DNA of 64,000 nucleotides from JADLAT01 sp964348795 (GTDB lineage Bacteria > Pseudomonadota > Alphaproteobacteria > Micavibrionales > Micavibrionaceae). Below, one piece after another: positions 14,773 to 23,989 of the stretch. The position numbers and the translations under genes are program-made. Location of the stretch: NCBI GenBank assembly GCA_964348795.1, contig CAYGDY010000006.1, forward strand, positions 45,457 through 109,456, read 5' to 3'. Below the pieces are notes generated by a model. That model saw nothing but the letters and a program-made list of their open reading frames with translations, was not told where the DNA came from and searched no databases. The stretch's first letter is position 1. Every line of letters begins with the position of its first letter.

Positions 14773-15613
14773 GCCGGTTGATCTGGTGCACAGACAAGGT
14801 GGAGACTTCTTTATGGGCTTCGGCTTTGTTTTGCATGGCGTGCATGTAATAGTTCGACAAGGCCGTGACCCCGATGATGGTGAGCAGAGGTTGGAAATAC
14901 AGCGCCATCGGCAGTTGGATCAAAAAGACCACCAGATGAAAGAGCGGGCCGGTTCCTGATGTTATGAAGGCCATAGAGGCCATGACTGCGAAAACAACAA
15001 GGATGTATGCGAGCAATAAAAGCCATAATTTGGCCGAAGCGCGAATACCTGTTGCAATGAGTTTCCACAGATACCCCTTTGTCAGGCGAAAAGATTCCCT
15101 GAAGGTGATGGCATTATCAACCGCCTTGGCTGGAAAATAAAAGCTGAACTTATAGCCAAAATAAAAAACGCTCCCAAGCGCGAGGATCACGCTCAAGAAA
15201 ATCCCGACGGGTCCCAGAAAAACCCCGGGGAGCATGGCAACAATCATTATCAGAAAAAGACCGATACCCAGCACAATTCCCATGCCCAGAAAGGCCAGTT
15301 CATGTTTTTTGGGCTTCAAGGGGTTCATGGGCGTAAAGTTTTCCGGCCCGTGAATGACCACGCGGTGCCAGTCAATCACAAGGGCGGTGTAAAAATAGCT
15401 CGAAAGGAGGCTTCCAATCCCGCTTTGTGGTGTATGTTCGCCTTCCTGCGGCAGGACAAACGCATCCAAGACCGCATCTAAAAACAACAGACCGACAATA
15501 AACGGCATGAGGGGTTTCATGATCTGCCAGAAGATCGGCATGTTGTCCTCGATAAAAATCCGGATATTGCGCGAGGTTTCCTTGGTGCGGTAGGTGGGGG
15601 TGAAATGGGTCAT
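14765..15613 (-). CDS. Multi-pass membrane protein of unknown function
   Basis: 282 residues with about six hydrophobic segments: an N-terminal pair around residues 30-90, a Gly-rich pair near 108-160, and a C-terminal set near 185-260. The segment NAITFRESFRLTKGYLWKLI, an amphipathic stretch before a membrane helix, resembles DUF975/YciC-type small integral membrane proteins. It overlaps pyrF by 4 bases and trpF by 8, so the three form one operon. No catalytic motif is seen and the substrate or role is unknown. Confidence 0.7.
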   Translation of the reverse strand: MTHFTPTYRTKETSRNIRIFIEDNMPIFWQIMKPLMPFIVGLLFLDAVLDAFVLPQEGEHTPQSGIGSLLSSYFYTALVIDWHRVVIHGPENFTPMNPLKPKKHELAFLGMGIVLGIGLFLIMIVAMLPGVFLGPVGIFLSVILALGSVFYFGYKFSFYFPAKAVDNAITFRESFRLTKGYLWKLIATGIRASAKLWLLLLAYILVVFAVMASMAFITSGTGPLFHLVVFLIQLPMALYFQPLLTIIGVTALSNYYMHAMQNKAEAHKEVSTLSVHQINRHD

Positions 15614-16350
15614 GATCGAGTGTCTCCCTTCCGGTGGATGGTTTTAAGAATCTGTAAGGCTGTGTCCGCAGGGTCGGGGCTCTGCGTGATAGGCCGGCCG
15701 ATGACAAGATGCGTCGCGCCCGTTTCAAGGGCTTGCACGGGGGTCATGATCCGGTTTTGGTCGTGGCTTGCTGTGCCATCGGGCCGAATGCCGGGCACCA
15801 TCAGGATAAAGTCCTCCCCGCAGGCTTCGCGCAGGGGTGCAATTTCATGGGCAGAACACACCACCCCGTCCAGATGGGCCTGTTTCGCCAGTTTTCCCAT
15901 TCGTACGACTTGATGCGCCAGTGAATCCCGATACCCGATCGCCGCTATATCGGTTTGATCCAGACTGGTGAGAACCGTCACGGCGAGAAGTTTTGTCGGA
16001 GTTTGACAGGCGGCTTTGGCCGCCTCCAGCATTTTCAGGCCCCCCGCCGCATGGACATTCAGATAGGCCGGCGCAAAGTGCGTACAGAGGGTTTTGACGG
16101 CCTGGGCCACCGTATGGGGAATATCGTGAAACTTGAGGTCTATGAACAGCGCAGATTCGGGGCAGGCTTTCCGGACCGCTTCGATCCCGTGGGGGCCAAA
16201 ACTGTTGACAAACTCAAGCCCGAGCTTGAGGCCCTTCGTTATGGGCCCGATTGTTCCAGCCCAGTGCAGGGCCTGATCCAGATCGTTCGTATCAATTGCG
16301 CAAAAAATCAGGGGAGAGGGGGGCGGCGTATGGGATATCATGCCATGCAA
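15610..16350 (-). CDS. pyrF: Orotidine 5'-phosphate decarboxylase PyrF
   Basis: 246 residues. The catalytic signature FIDLKFHDIPHT (the Asp-x-Lys-x-x-Asp type) is present, with GLKLGLEFVNSFG before it and MVPGIRPDG and ALETGATHLVIGRPIT for phosphate binding at the end. It decarboxylates OMP to UMP. The C-terminal 4 bases overlap the next gene. Its place between lapA/ihfB and trpF is common in alphaproteobacteria. Confidence 0.96.
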   Translation of the reverse strand: MHGMISHTPPPSPLIFCAIDTNDLDQALHWAGTIGPITKGLKLGLEFVNSFGPHGIEAVRKACPESALFIDLKFHDIPHTVAQAVKTLCTHFAPAYLNVHAAGGLKMLEAAKAACQTPTKLLAVTVLTSLDQTDIAAIGYRDSLAHQVVRMGKLAKQAHLDGVVCSAHEIAPLREACGEDFILMVPGIRPDGTASHDQNRIMTPVQALETGATHLVIGRPITQSPDPADTALQILKTIHRKGDTRS

Positions 16351-16384
16351 TTATGCCTGTTTTCAAGGGAGCCTGCAAGAGGGG

Positions 16385-16717
16385 TTACGGTTTACGAAAA
16401 ACGAGACGCGCCGGACCCTTTGCGGAAGGGGGTGGTGGTGGATTTTTCAGGGCTTGCAGTTCCTTTTCCAGGGATTTAATCGTTTTTTTCTGAAAGCGTC
16501 TGGTTTGCCGGAGGGATTCCATGTTGAACCACACGAGCGCCCCCCCGAGGACAAAACCAAGCCCGAGCATACCAAGGGTCACCAGATAGAGCGGGAGTGG
16601 GAGAGACTCATTCAAAGGACTGTAGAACACAGGCACAACCTGCCGGTTCATAATGGCAAAACCGATGATCAAAATGGTGAAACACAGCCCGTTAATGGTG
16701 CGTATCAGCGCAATCAT
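16385..16717 (-). CDS. LapA-domain small membrane protein (DUF1049)
   Basis: 110 residues with two membrane helices (about 5-23 and 43-64) separated by a short periplasmic loop, then a basic coiled C-terminal tail (FNMESLRQTRRFQKKTIKSL) ending in a Pro stretch. This is the lipopolysaccharide assembly protein A architecture, and the gene commonly follows ihfB in alphaproteobacteria. It shares one base with the ihfB stop. A role in envelope assembly is inferred from the family. Confidence 0.8.
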   Translation of the reverse strand: MIALIRTINGLCFTILIIGFAIMNRQVVPVFYSPLNESLPLPLYLVTLGMLGLGFVLGGALVWFNMESLRQTRRFQKKTIKSLEKELQALKNPPPPPSAKGPARLVFRKP

Positions 16718-17004
16718 CAGGATTTTTCACCGTTCAATCTATCCCGCAGGCCTTTGCCTGTTTTGAAAAAGGGCAGGCGCTTGTCCTGTACTTTCACAGA
16801 TTCGCCGGTTCTGGGATTGCGACCAACACGGGCGGCCCGTTCCTTAATGGAAAAAGCCCCAAACCCGCGTAATTCCACACGGTCACCACGCGAGAGGGCG
16901 AGGCTGATTTCATCAAAAACGGTCTCAACAATTTTTTCCAGATCCCGTAAATACAAGTGTGGATTGCGGCTTGCGAGACGTTGAATGAGCTCTGATTTTG
17001 TCAT
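16717..17004 (-). CDS. ihfB: Integration host factor beta subunit
   Basis: 95 residues with the HU/IHF fold: MTKSELIQRLASRNPHL, the VELRGFGAF strand, and the DNA-intercalating beta arm GRNPRTGE. Length and the start MTKSELI are those of IHF-beta. With IhfA it bends DNA at specific sites in recombination, replication and promoter control. It lies downstream of rpsA, the usual alphaproteobacterial place, and probably has its own promoter in the 338-base gap. Confidence 0.93.
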   Translation of the reverse strand: MTKSELIQRLASRNPHLYLRDLEKIVETVFDEISLALSRGDRVELRGFGAFSIKERAARVGRNPRTGESVKVQDKRLPFFKTGKGLRDRLNGEKS

Positions 17005-17342
17005 CGTATGTGGTGTCCTTATGGCTGTGATGGTGTTTTGTCTTTATAAAAACCATGCGTATCAAAGATTTATATCTTTTCTATACAAGAAAGACTGCCT
17101 TAAATCTAGCCCGTTCGTCAAGAAAAACCGATAGAGCTAATCCATTTTATTTTGATTCCGTGTTGTTTGTTGCGTATGGCCCTCATGGCCACTGCGCGCC
17201 TCGCGCTTTGGATTACAATACACTGGATGGGCTATACGGAGACGGGTATAAAACCTTCGCATTGTTTTTTGAAAAAGAAAAAGCCAGTCTTCTTCTAAAG
17301 ACTGGCTTTTTCTGTAAGACTTTGCCTTAACGCAGAGCCATT
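17005..17342. other. Intergenic region between rpsA and ihfB
   Basis: A 338-base gap. Its right part holds the rpsA terminator. The left part is AT-rich just before ihfB (about 17030-17110) and should contain the ihfB promoter on the minus strand. An open frame of 91 codons on the plus strand (17055-17330) runs through the terminator and shows no coding character, so it is not called. Confidence 0.5.
17278..17311 (-). terminator. Rho-independent terminator after rpsA
   Basis: A perfect 13-base stem, AAAAGCCAGTCTT with its complement AAGACTGGCTTTT, around a loop of about 8 bases, with A/T tracts on both sides. It lies 32 bases beyond the rpsA stop in the minus direction and could work in both directions. 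Confidence 0.9.
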
Positions 17343-19154
17343 TTATGCTTCGGAAGACTCATCGGCTTTTTTCTTGGGCGCCGCTTTTTTCTTTTTTGGT
17401 TTTTCATCATCCGAGGATACGGCGGCGTTTTCCTTTTCCTTGTTCAGAGCCGCGCCGAGAATATCGCCCAGAGACGCGCCTGATTCTGTGGAACCAAAGT
17501 CTTTCATAGCCTGTTTGTCTTCATCGATTTCACGGGCCTTGATGGACAGACCCAGTTTGCGGGTCTTGGCATCAACACTTGTGATTTTCGCATCAACCTT
17601 TTCACCAACGGCAAAGCGGTCTGGGCGTTGCTCGGAACGCTCCCGTGACAGGTCGGCTTTTTTGATAAAGCCTTTCGTGTCATCCACTTTGACTTCGATT
17701 CCGCCGGACGTGATTTCCGTCACGGTACAGGTCACAACGGTGCCTTTGGCAAGGCCTGTTGCGGATGCAGAAGAAGAGGCCGGACCCGCGCCATTGAACG
17801 GATCTTTTGTCAGTTGTTTGATACCCAGTGCGACGCGTTCTTTTTCAGGGTCCATCTCAAGGATTTTGACCTTGATGGTCTCTCCCTTTTTGAAGGCTTT
17901 CAGGGCTTCTTCCGAAGAGTCTTCCCATGAAACATCGGACAAATGAACCATACCGTCGATGTCCTCGTCCAGTGCCACAAAGAGGCCAAACTCCGTAATG
18001 TTGCGGATTTCGCCTTCGATTTCTTGACCGGCTTTGTGGCTATTGGCAAATTTGGCCCACGGATTTTCCTGACATTGCTTGAGGCCCAGAGAAATCCGGC
18101 GCTTTTCTTGATCCACTTCCAGAACCATTACTTCGACTTCCTGAGATGTCGAAACAATTTTGCCCGGATGGACGTTTTTCTTGGTCCATGACATTTCTGA
18201 CACGTGGACCAGACCTTCTACGCCATCTTCCAGTTCCACAAACGCGCCGTAATCAGCGATATTTGTAATCCGGCCATTAAAGCGTGTGCCTGTGACGAAT
18301 TTGTTTGCAACATCTTTCCATGGATCTTCCTCAAGCTGTTTCATGCCCAGAGAAATTCTCTGGTTTTCCTCGTTGAAGCGGATCACCTGCACGTCGATGC
18401 TTTGACCGATCTGGAGGACTTCGGAAGGATGATTGACCCGTTTCCATGAAATGTCTGTAATGTGGAGCAGGCCATCTACGCCGCCCAGATCCACGAACGC
18501 ACCGTAATCTGTGATGTTTTTGACAACGCCCTTGAGAACATGGCCCTCTTTCAGTGTGCCGATGAGGTCTGTTCTGGCTTCTTCCCGGCTTTCTTCGAGA
18601 ACAGCTCTGCGGGAAACAACAATGTTTCCGCGTGCGCGGTCCATCTTGAGAATATGGAATGGCTGGGGCGTTCCCATCAAAGGCGTAATATCACGCACGG
18701 GGCGGATATCAACCTGAGAGCCTGGCAAGAAGGCTACAGCGCCGCCCAGATCCACTGTAAAACCGCCCTTGACGCGGCCAAAGATAATACCCGTAACACG
18801 CTCATTTTTGAGGCTGGATTTTTCAAGATCAATCCAGGATTCCTCGCGTTTGGCTTTTTCGCGGGAGAGAACGGATTCGCCGTTTTTATCTTCCATGCGC
18901 TCGACGTACACATCAACGCTGTCGCCGATTTTGAGTTCGGGGTCCTCGCCAGGTTTTCTGAATTCCTGCAACGGAATGCGGCCTTCGGATTTGAGACCCA
19001 CATCCACGATCACAAAATCGTGTGTGAGGGCTACAATCGTCCCGCTGATCACGTTGCCGGTGAAGCTGTTTTGATCCTTCATGGATTCCTGCAATAATGC
19101 GGCGAAATCCTTGGAATCGGTGTTGTCCTGAATTTTTGTGGCGGCTTTTGCCAT
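17343..19154 (-). CDS. rpsA: 30S ribosomal protein S1
   Basis: 603 residues with six S1 (OB-fold) repeats, recognisable by recurring blocks such as GFTVDLGG, YGAFVDLGGVDGLLHITDIS, YGAFVELEDGVEGLVHVSEMSW and FGLFVALDEDIDGMVHLSD, each followed by RISLGLKQ-type ends. The C-terminus is a Lys/Ala-rich tail (KKKKAAPKKKADESSEA). S1 binds mRNA and helps initiation on transcripts with weak Shine-Dalgarno sites, which are common in this window. It follows cmk and aroA and ends at a strong terminator. Confidence 0.97.
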   Translation of the reverse strand: MAKAATKIQDNTDSKDFAALLQESMKDQNSFTGNVISGTIVALTHDFVIVDVGLKSEGRIPLQEFRKPGEDPELKIGDSVDVYVERMEDKNGESVLSREKAKREESWIDLEKSSLKNERVTGIIFGRVKGGFTVDLGGAVAFLPGSQVDIRPVRDITPLMGTPQPFHILKMDRARGNIVVSRRAVLEESREEARTDLIGTLKEGHVLKGVVKNITDYGAFVDLGGVDGLLHITDISWKRVNHPSEVLQIGQSIDVQVIRFNEENQRISLGMKQLEEDPWKDVANKFVTGTRFNGRITNIADYGAFVELEDGVEGLVHVSEMSWTKKNVHPGKIVSTSQEVEVMVLEVDQEKRRISLGLKQCQENPWAKFANSHKAGQEIEGEIRNITEFGLFVALDEDIDGMVHLSDVSWEDSSEEALKAFKKGETIKVKILEMDPEKERVALGIKQLTKDPFNGAGPASSSASATGLAKGTVVTCTVTEITSGGIEVKVDDTKGFIKKADLSRERSEQRPDRFAVGEKVDAKITSVDAKTRKLGLSIKAREIDEDKQAMKDFGSTESGASLGDILGAALNKEKENAAVSSDDEKPKKKKAAPKKKADESSEA

Positions 19155-19267
19155 GGTGTTTCACTTTCTGGTTGGAGTATACTGCACCTTACGCCTGTTT
19201 TTGTTTCCTTTTAAAAAACAAACGGGTGCGTTTTTTCGGGACAGGCGCGTGAAGAAACGTCCAAGAC

Positions 19268-19927
19268 CTAAAGATCCAACCGGATTTTGACAAGCGTTTG
19301 GGCTTGCTCCAGTACGTCTTCTGCGGTGAGATGGGATGAATCCAAGATAATCGCATCGTCCGCTGGCTTCATCGGAGCGGTTGTCCGGCTTGTATCCCGT
19401 GCGTCCCGCTCACGCATATCCTTTAAAACGGCCTCATATGTAACCGCAATGCCTTTGGATTGCAACTCTTTTAAGCGTCTTTCTGCACGAATTTCCGTAT
19501 TTGCAGTCACGAAGAGCTTGAGCGGTGCGTCCGGACAGATCACCGTTCCGATGTCCCGTCCGTCCAGAATGGCGCCTTTTGCGCCATGGGGCGGGTGTTT
19601 GGCAAAGTCTTTCTGTAATGTTAACAGGGCGTTGCGGACGTGTGGCATGGTGGCAACCTGAGAGGCCGCCTGCCCCGCCTCATCGGTTTTGAGGGCCGGA
19701 TTGGCCAGAAACTCCGCCGACACACTGTTGCACAGGACCATGGCGGCGGTTTCGGCGGCCTCTTCATCGGCGGGGTCTTGTCCGCTTTGCAGGACCATAT
19801 ACCCCACAGCGCGGTAGAGGGCGCCGGTATCCAGATACGCAAAATTCAAATTCTTTGCCAGAGTGCGGGCCAAAGTGCCCTTTCCGCTGGCCGCCGGACC
19901 GTCTATGGCGATGACGGGTTTAGTCAT
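19268..19927 (-). CDS. cmk: Cytidylate kinase
   Basis: 219 residues. P-loop GPAASGKGT at residues 10-18, then AYLDTGALYRAVG, the DGRDIGTVICPDAPLKLFVTA block and RDARDTSRTTAPMKPADDA near the end, all Cmk signatures. It phosphorylates CMP and dCMP. The start overlaps the aroA stop by 8 bases, and the aroA-cmk-rpsA order is conserved widely. Confidence 0.96.
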   Translation of the reverse strand: MTKPVIAIDGPAASGKGTLARTLAKNLNFAYLDTGALYRAVGYMVLQSGQDPADEEAAETAAMVLCNSVSAEFLANPALKTDEAGQAASQVATMPHVRNALLTLQKDFAKHPPHGAKGAILDGRDIGTVICPDAPLKLFVTANTEIRAERRLKELQSKGIAVTYEAVLKDMRERDARDTSRTTAPMKPADDAIILDSSHLTAEDVLEQAQTLVKIRLDL

Positions 19928-21254
19928 GGGTCAGCACCATATCACAGCCCAGCCCATTCATCAGCTTCAGGAAATGCGGGAAGCTGGTATTCACGGGGCT
20001 GATATCGTCAATGGTCACGGGGTCCTGCGTGACCGTGCCCAGCACCAGAAAGCTCATGGCGATGCGGTGATCCAGTGCCGTTTCAATGCGCGCGCCGCCC
20101 TTGGGGGGCTTTCCTGTGCCATGAATGGTCAGGCTGTCCTCGCCCATTTCCAGATCGACACCGCAGGCTTTGAGCCCTTGGGCCATCATCAGCAAGCGGT
20201 CGCTTTCCTTGACGCGGAGCTCCGACAGGTTGGTCATGCGGGTGGTGCCTTTGGCGCAGGCCGCCGCAATGGCCAGAATGGGGAATTCATCAATCATGGA
20301 GGGCACCCGCGCGGGATCCACATCCACGCCTCTCAGCGCCCCAGAGCCTTGCAGGAGGAGATCGGCCACTTTTTCCCCCGCCTCTATTCGTTCGTATTTG
20401 AAGGTGAGGTCTGCCCCCATTTCCAGCAGGGTGGTGTAGAGCCCGATCCGGCGTTCGCTGATTCCGATGCCTGAAAGTCTCAGGGTTGCACCCTGATTGA
20501 TCAGGGCGGCCACAGCTGGAAAGGCCGCAGAAGACGGATCGCCAGGCACATCAATGGCGCAGGGCTGGAGGGTACAGGGCCCCGTGACGCTGATGGCCTG
20601 CGCGCCGTCCTCCAATCGTTCCGTTTTGACCGGCACGCCGAAGTGACGGAGCATATTTTCCGTGTGATCCCGTGTCGGGGTGTCCTCAATCACGGTTGTG
20701 GTGCCTTTGGCATTGAGGCCGGCCAGTAAAATCGCTGATTTCACCTGCGCCGAGGCCACGGGCAGACGGTAGGACAGGGGCAGGATTTCATCTGTTCCTG
20801 TTACGGTGAGAGGGAGCTTGTCAGCAGTTTCAGAGGTAAATTGTGCGCCCATCATTTCAAGCGGGGCCATGACCCGTTTCATCGGGCGTTTGGAGAGGGA
20901 GGGGTCGCCTGTGAAGGTGGCTCTGATAGGGTGGCCTGCGACCAACCCCATGAGCAACCGCGTGGATGTGCCGCTATTGCCCATTTCGAGCGGGGCTTTG
21001 GGTTGGCGGAGTCCGCCCAGACCTACGCCGTAAATCCGCCAGAGCCCATCGGCGCTTTTTTCGATTTTTGCGCCCATATCCCGCATGGCTTGAGCGGTAT
21101 GCAGAACATCTTCGCCCTCCAGCAGGCCACTGATCATGGTTTCTCCAATTGTAATGGCCCCGAACATCAAAGCGCGGTGCGAAATGGATTTGTCGCCCGG
21201 GACTTTTGTCACGCCACTGAGAGGACCCGCCTTGCGGGAGAGGGCTGGTTGCAT
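19920..21254 (-). CDS. aroA: 3-phosphoshikimate 1-carboxyvinyltransferase (EPSP synthase)
   Basis: 444 residues from ATG 21254. Signatures: VPGDKSISHRALM near the N-terminus, LEMGNSGTSTRLLMGL, PGDPSSAAFPAVAA and the C-terminal LRVKESDR followed by DHRIAMSFLVLG. It makes EPSP in the shikimate pathway. An upstream in-frame ATG (21287) would overlap hisD by 29 bases and lacks matching family sequence, so the internal ATG just after the hisD stop is preferred. Met-rich linker residues seem normal. Confidence 0.95.
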   Translation of the reverse strand: MQPALSRKAGPLSGVTKVPGDKSISHRALMFGAITIGETMISGLLEGEDVLHTAQAMRDMGAKIEKSADGLWRIYGVGLGGLRQPKAPLEMGNSGTSTRLLMGLVAGHPIRATFTGDPSLSKRPMKRVMAPLEMMGAQFTSETADKLPLTVTGTDEILPLSYRLPVASAQVKSAILLAGLNAKGTTTVIEDTPTRDHTENMLRHFGVPVKTERLEDGAQAISVTGPCTLQPCAIDVPGDPSSAAFPAVAALINQGATLRLSGIGISERRIGLYTTLLEMGADLTFKYERIEAGEKVADLLLQGSGALRGVDVDPARVPSMIDEFPILAIAAACAKGTTRMTNLSELRVKESDRLLMMAQGLKACGVDLEMGEDSLTIHGTGKPPKGGARIETALDHRIAMSFLVLGTVTQDPVTIDDISPVNTSFPHFLKLMNGLGCDMVLTHD

Positions 21255-21258
21255 TGTC

Positions 21259-22557
21259 TTAGATCTTTCTTTTGGCAAGGACGGCATAGTGCGCGGGGAA
21301 TCCTTCGTAGGTTGTCATGGTTTCCACGGAATTTTTCAACGCCAAAAACCCGTCTTTTGTGCAACGGGACACGGATGTGCGTTTGAGAAAATCCCAGACG
21401 GAAGTACAGGAATAGGTATGCGCCCAGCCCCCTGTGGGCAGAACGTGGTTTACGCCGATCCCGTAATTTCCAAGGCTGGACGGTGTATATTCCCCGATCA
21501 AAATCTCCCCCGCATGAAGAATTTTTTGTGCAATATTTTCAGCATTGCGTGTTTTAAGGTGCAAGTGCTCTGGCGCATAGGCATTGGAAAAGGTAAGGGA
21601 GTCTTCCAGTGAATCCGTCAGGATAATGCCGCCATAACCTGTCATGACTTTTGTGCAGATTGTACGGTGTGGTTCAGGTAAGTCATTGATAATATTTTCA
21701 ATGTTATCCCGTACATATGTTGCAATATTGTGGTCGTGCGTGACAAGAAGCGCAGAAGAATCCTCGCCGTGTTCGGCCTCATTGAGCAGATCAAGACAGG
21801 TATTGTACGGGTCGGCGGTTTCATCGGTCAGTATGATGGATTCCGATGGGCCGGCCGGCATGCCCGCATCCATAATCACGGAACACAGCCGTTTTGCGGC
21901 GGTGACATAGGGACTGCCGGGCCCCAGAACCTTTTTCACCTGTGGCACGGTCTTTGTGCCGTAAGCCAGCGCGGCAATGGCCTGCGCCCCGCCCACTTTA
22001 TAGACGTTTTCCACGCCGCACAGGCGGGCTGTGTAAAGGGTCGCATCATCCGCCCCGCCGTCCGGTGTCGGGGGGGTGACAATCACAATATTTTTGACCC
22101 CCGCAATCACAGCCGGAACAGCGAGCATATACAGGGCGGAGGGGAATGCGCCCTTGCCACGGGGCACATACAGACCGACTGATTCAAGGGGGTTCACCTG
22201 TTCGCCTGCAAAAACGCCGGTTTCTATCTCGATCATCCAGGGTTTTTCCACGCGGTCCATCTGGGCCTGATGAAAGGTTTTCACATTTCGGATACAGTGC
22301 TGGAGCGCTGTTTTCACTGTTGTATCGAGTGTTTTTTCGGCACGGTCGAATTCCTCCGGCGTGGCTTTGATGTTCCGGAGGTTCGTCTTGTCAAACTGTG
22401 CGGTGTAATCTCTCAGGGCCTCATCCCCGCGGGCTTTCACATCCGCAATGATGGGCTCCACAACACTGACGACCGAATCAATCTCGGCCTGAGAGCGGCG
22501 CATGATGCGGGCTTTTGTGGTTTCATCTGTGGTATGCCAGTGATAAAAATTGACCAT
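21259..22557 (-). CDS. hisD: Histidinol dehydrogenase
   Basis: 432 residues, full length. Signatures include GLYVPRGKGAFPSALYMLAVPA, VDAGMPAGPSE-like MDAGMPAGPSESIILTD, the catalytic AYAPEHLHL (Glu and His), and GVNHVLPTGGWAHTYS. It oxidises histidinol to histidine in two NAD-dependent steps and uses zinc. It is upstream of aroA on the minus strand and divergent from hisH, which is unusual since other his genes are absent here. Confidence 0.96.
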   Translation of the reverse strand: MVNFYHWHTTDETTKARIMRRSQAEIDSVVSVVEPIIADVKARGDEALRDYTAQFDKTNLRNIKATPEEFDRAEKTLDTTVKTALQHCIRNVKTFHQAQMDRVEKPWMIEIETGVFAGEQVNPLESVGLYVPRGKGAFPSALYMLAVPAVIAGVKNIVIVTPPTPDGGADDATLYTARLCGVENVYKVGGAQAIAALAYGTKTVPQVKKVLGPGSPYVTAAKRLCSVIMDAGMPAGPSESIILTDETADPYNTCLDLLNEAEHGEDSSALLVTHDHNIATYVRDNIENIINDLPEPHRTICTKVMTGYGGIILTDSLEDSLTFSNAYAPEHLHLKTRNAENIAQKILHAGEILIGEYTPSSLGNYGIGVNHVLPTGGWAHTYSCTSVWDFLKRTSVSRCTKDGFLALKNSVETMTTYEGFPAHYAVLAKRKI

Positions 22558-22684
22558 CTGTATTTTTTCTGTATTTTTCTGTTCTTTGATTTTCTGAATC
22601 TCAGTTTTTTGAACCTAGCGAAACTGTTTTGAAAAATCAAAAGATTCCTTGGGAGTTGACAGAAAGCACGGTATAAGAGCGGAT

Positions 22685-23371
22685 ATGATTCAAGAAACAA
22701 TTGTCATTATTGATTATGGCTCTGGAAACTTGCGCTCTGCGCAAAAAGCTTTTGAACATGTGATCGCCGAGTCGGGTTTGAATCACACGGTTTTGGTGTC
22801 TTCCCGTGCTGATGATGTGCTGAGGGCAGACAGAATTGTATTGCCTGGTCAGGGCGCGTTCGGGGATTGTATTTCTCATTTGCGGGCGGTTCCCGATATG
22901 ACAGGTGCGCTGGAGCGCCGTGTTCTGGAGGATGCGGTCCCTTTTTTGGGTATTTGCGTCGGTATGCAACTTCTGGCGCATGAGGGGCTGGAACATGGCA
23001 GGCACGAAGGGCTGGGCTGGATTGACGGGCAGGTTGTCCCTCTTGCGGACCGCATGCCGGACCCGCATTTGAAAATTCCCCATATGGGCTGGAACACAGT
23101 GGAGCTTGCGCCGTATTCAGGGCCTGTGTCCTCCCGTTTCGTGCTCTGCCGTACAGGAAATCAAGCCTGTGCACCGGAACATTACTACTTTGTTCATTCT
23201 TTTGTGATGGAATGTAAGAAGGAAAGCCATGTTTTGGCTACAACGGAATATGGTGCGACATTTCCGGCGGCGGTGGGACGGGACAATATTCTGGGGGTGC
23301 AGTTCCATCCGGAAAAAAGCCAGAAAGCAGGTCTGAGGGTGATCCGGAACTTTCTGGACTGGAAGCCATAA
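22685..23371 (+). CDS. hisH: Imidazole glycerol phosphate synthase glutaminase subunit HisH
   Basis: 228 residues from ATG 22685. VIIDYGSGNLRSAQKAFEH at the start, the nucleophile in FLGICVGMQLLA, IPHMGWN, YYFVHSF and the His-x-Glu pair of VQFHPEKSQ give a complete class I glutamine amidotransferase triad. HisH supplies ammonia to HisF. hisF and hisA, normally adjacent, are not in the window. A TTG start upstream (22649) adds residues unlike the family and is rejected. Confidence 0.95.
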   Translation: MIQETIVIIDYGSGNLRSAQKAFEHVIAESGLNHTVLVSSRADDVLRADRIVLPGQGAFGDCISHLRAVPDMTGALERRVLEDAVPFLGICVGMQLLAHEGLEHGRHEGLGWIDGQVVPLADRMPDPHLKIPHMGWNTVELAPYSGPVSSRFVLCRTGNQACAPEHYYFVHSFVMECKKESHVLATTEYGATFPAAVGRDNILGVQFHPEKSQKAGLRVIRNFLDWKP

Positions 23372-23410
23372 AAAATATAATGTGTGCGCGTATAACGAGG
23401 GGATCTTCAC

Positions 23411-23989
23411 ATGACAGACCAGATGAAAATCAAGCCCATGAAGCCTGTGCCTGTTGTAGAACGGGTGGAATCGCTCAGCGCTTCGGATTTACGGGATCTG
23501 TGTGATGCCACGGATTCTGCTATTCTGGGCGGTGGTGGCTTTGGCTGGCTTGAGGTCCCGAACCGCGAGGGTCTGGAGCGTTACTGGAAAGGTGTGATTA
23601 CAATGCCGGCGCGGGTGCTCCTGATTGCGCGGCTTGACACTGTGATCTGCGGGACCTGCCAGTTGTGGAAACCACCTTCCAACAACGAGGCACAATCCCA
23701 TATCGTGCAGTTGACCACCCATTTTGTGGCACCGTGGGCCCGTGGTCACGGGTTGGCCAGAATGCTCGTGGAGCGCGCGGAAATAGAGGCCAAGGCCGAA
23801 GGGTTTTCTGTCATCAATCTGGAGGTGCGGGAAACCATGGGCCGCGCGATAGAGATCTACGAAGGGCTTGGGTTTGTCCGTTTCGGGACGCATCCTTATT
23901 CCGTGAAGGTTGATGAGGCGTTTCTCAAGGGATATTATTATTACAAGGCGATTGATTCCCGTCTTGTGGAATGTCAGGCGCCCCCCTAA
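23411..23989 (+). CDS. GNAT-family N-acetyltransferase
   Basis: 192 residues with a GNAT core: LIARLDTVICGTCQLWKP (beta2-3), QLTTHFVAPWARGHGLARML carrying the acetyl-CoA Q/RxxGxG/A loop, VINLEVRETMGRAIEIYEGLGF and the end YYYYKAI. The substrate cannot be told. It begins 39 bases after hisH and is probably co-transcribed. Its end overlaps the convergent AI-2E gene by 4 bases. Confidence 0.88.
   Translation: MTDQMKIKPMKPVPVVERVESLSASDLRDLCDATDSAILGGGGFGWLEVPNREGLERYWKGVITMPARVLLIARLDTVICGTCQLWKPPSNNEAQSHIVQLTTHFVAPWARGHGLARMLVERAEIEAKAEGFSVINLEVRETMGRAIEIYEGLGFVRFGTHPYSVKVDEAFLKGYYYYKAIDSRLVECQAPP

Noticed and set aside
17055..17330. 91-codon frame between ihfB and rpsA
   Set aside because: It runs through the rpsA terminator, has no ribosome site and no coding character.
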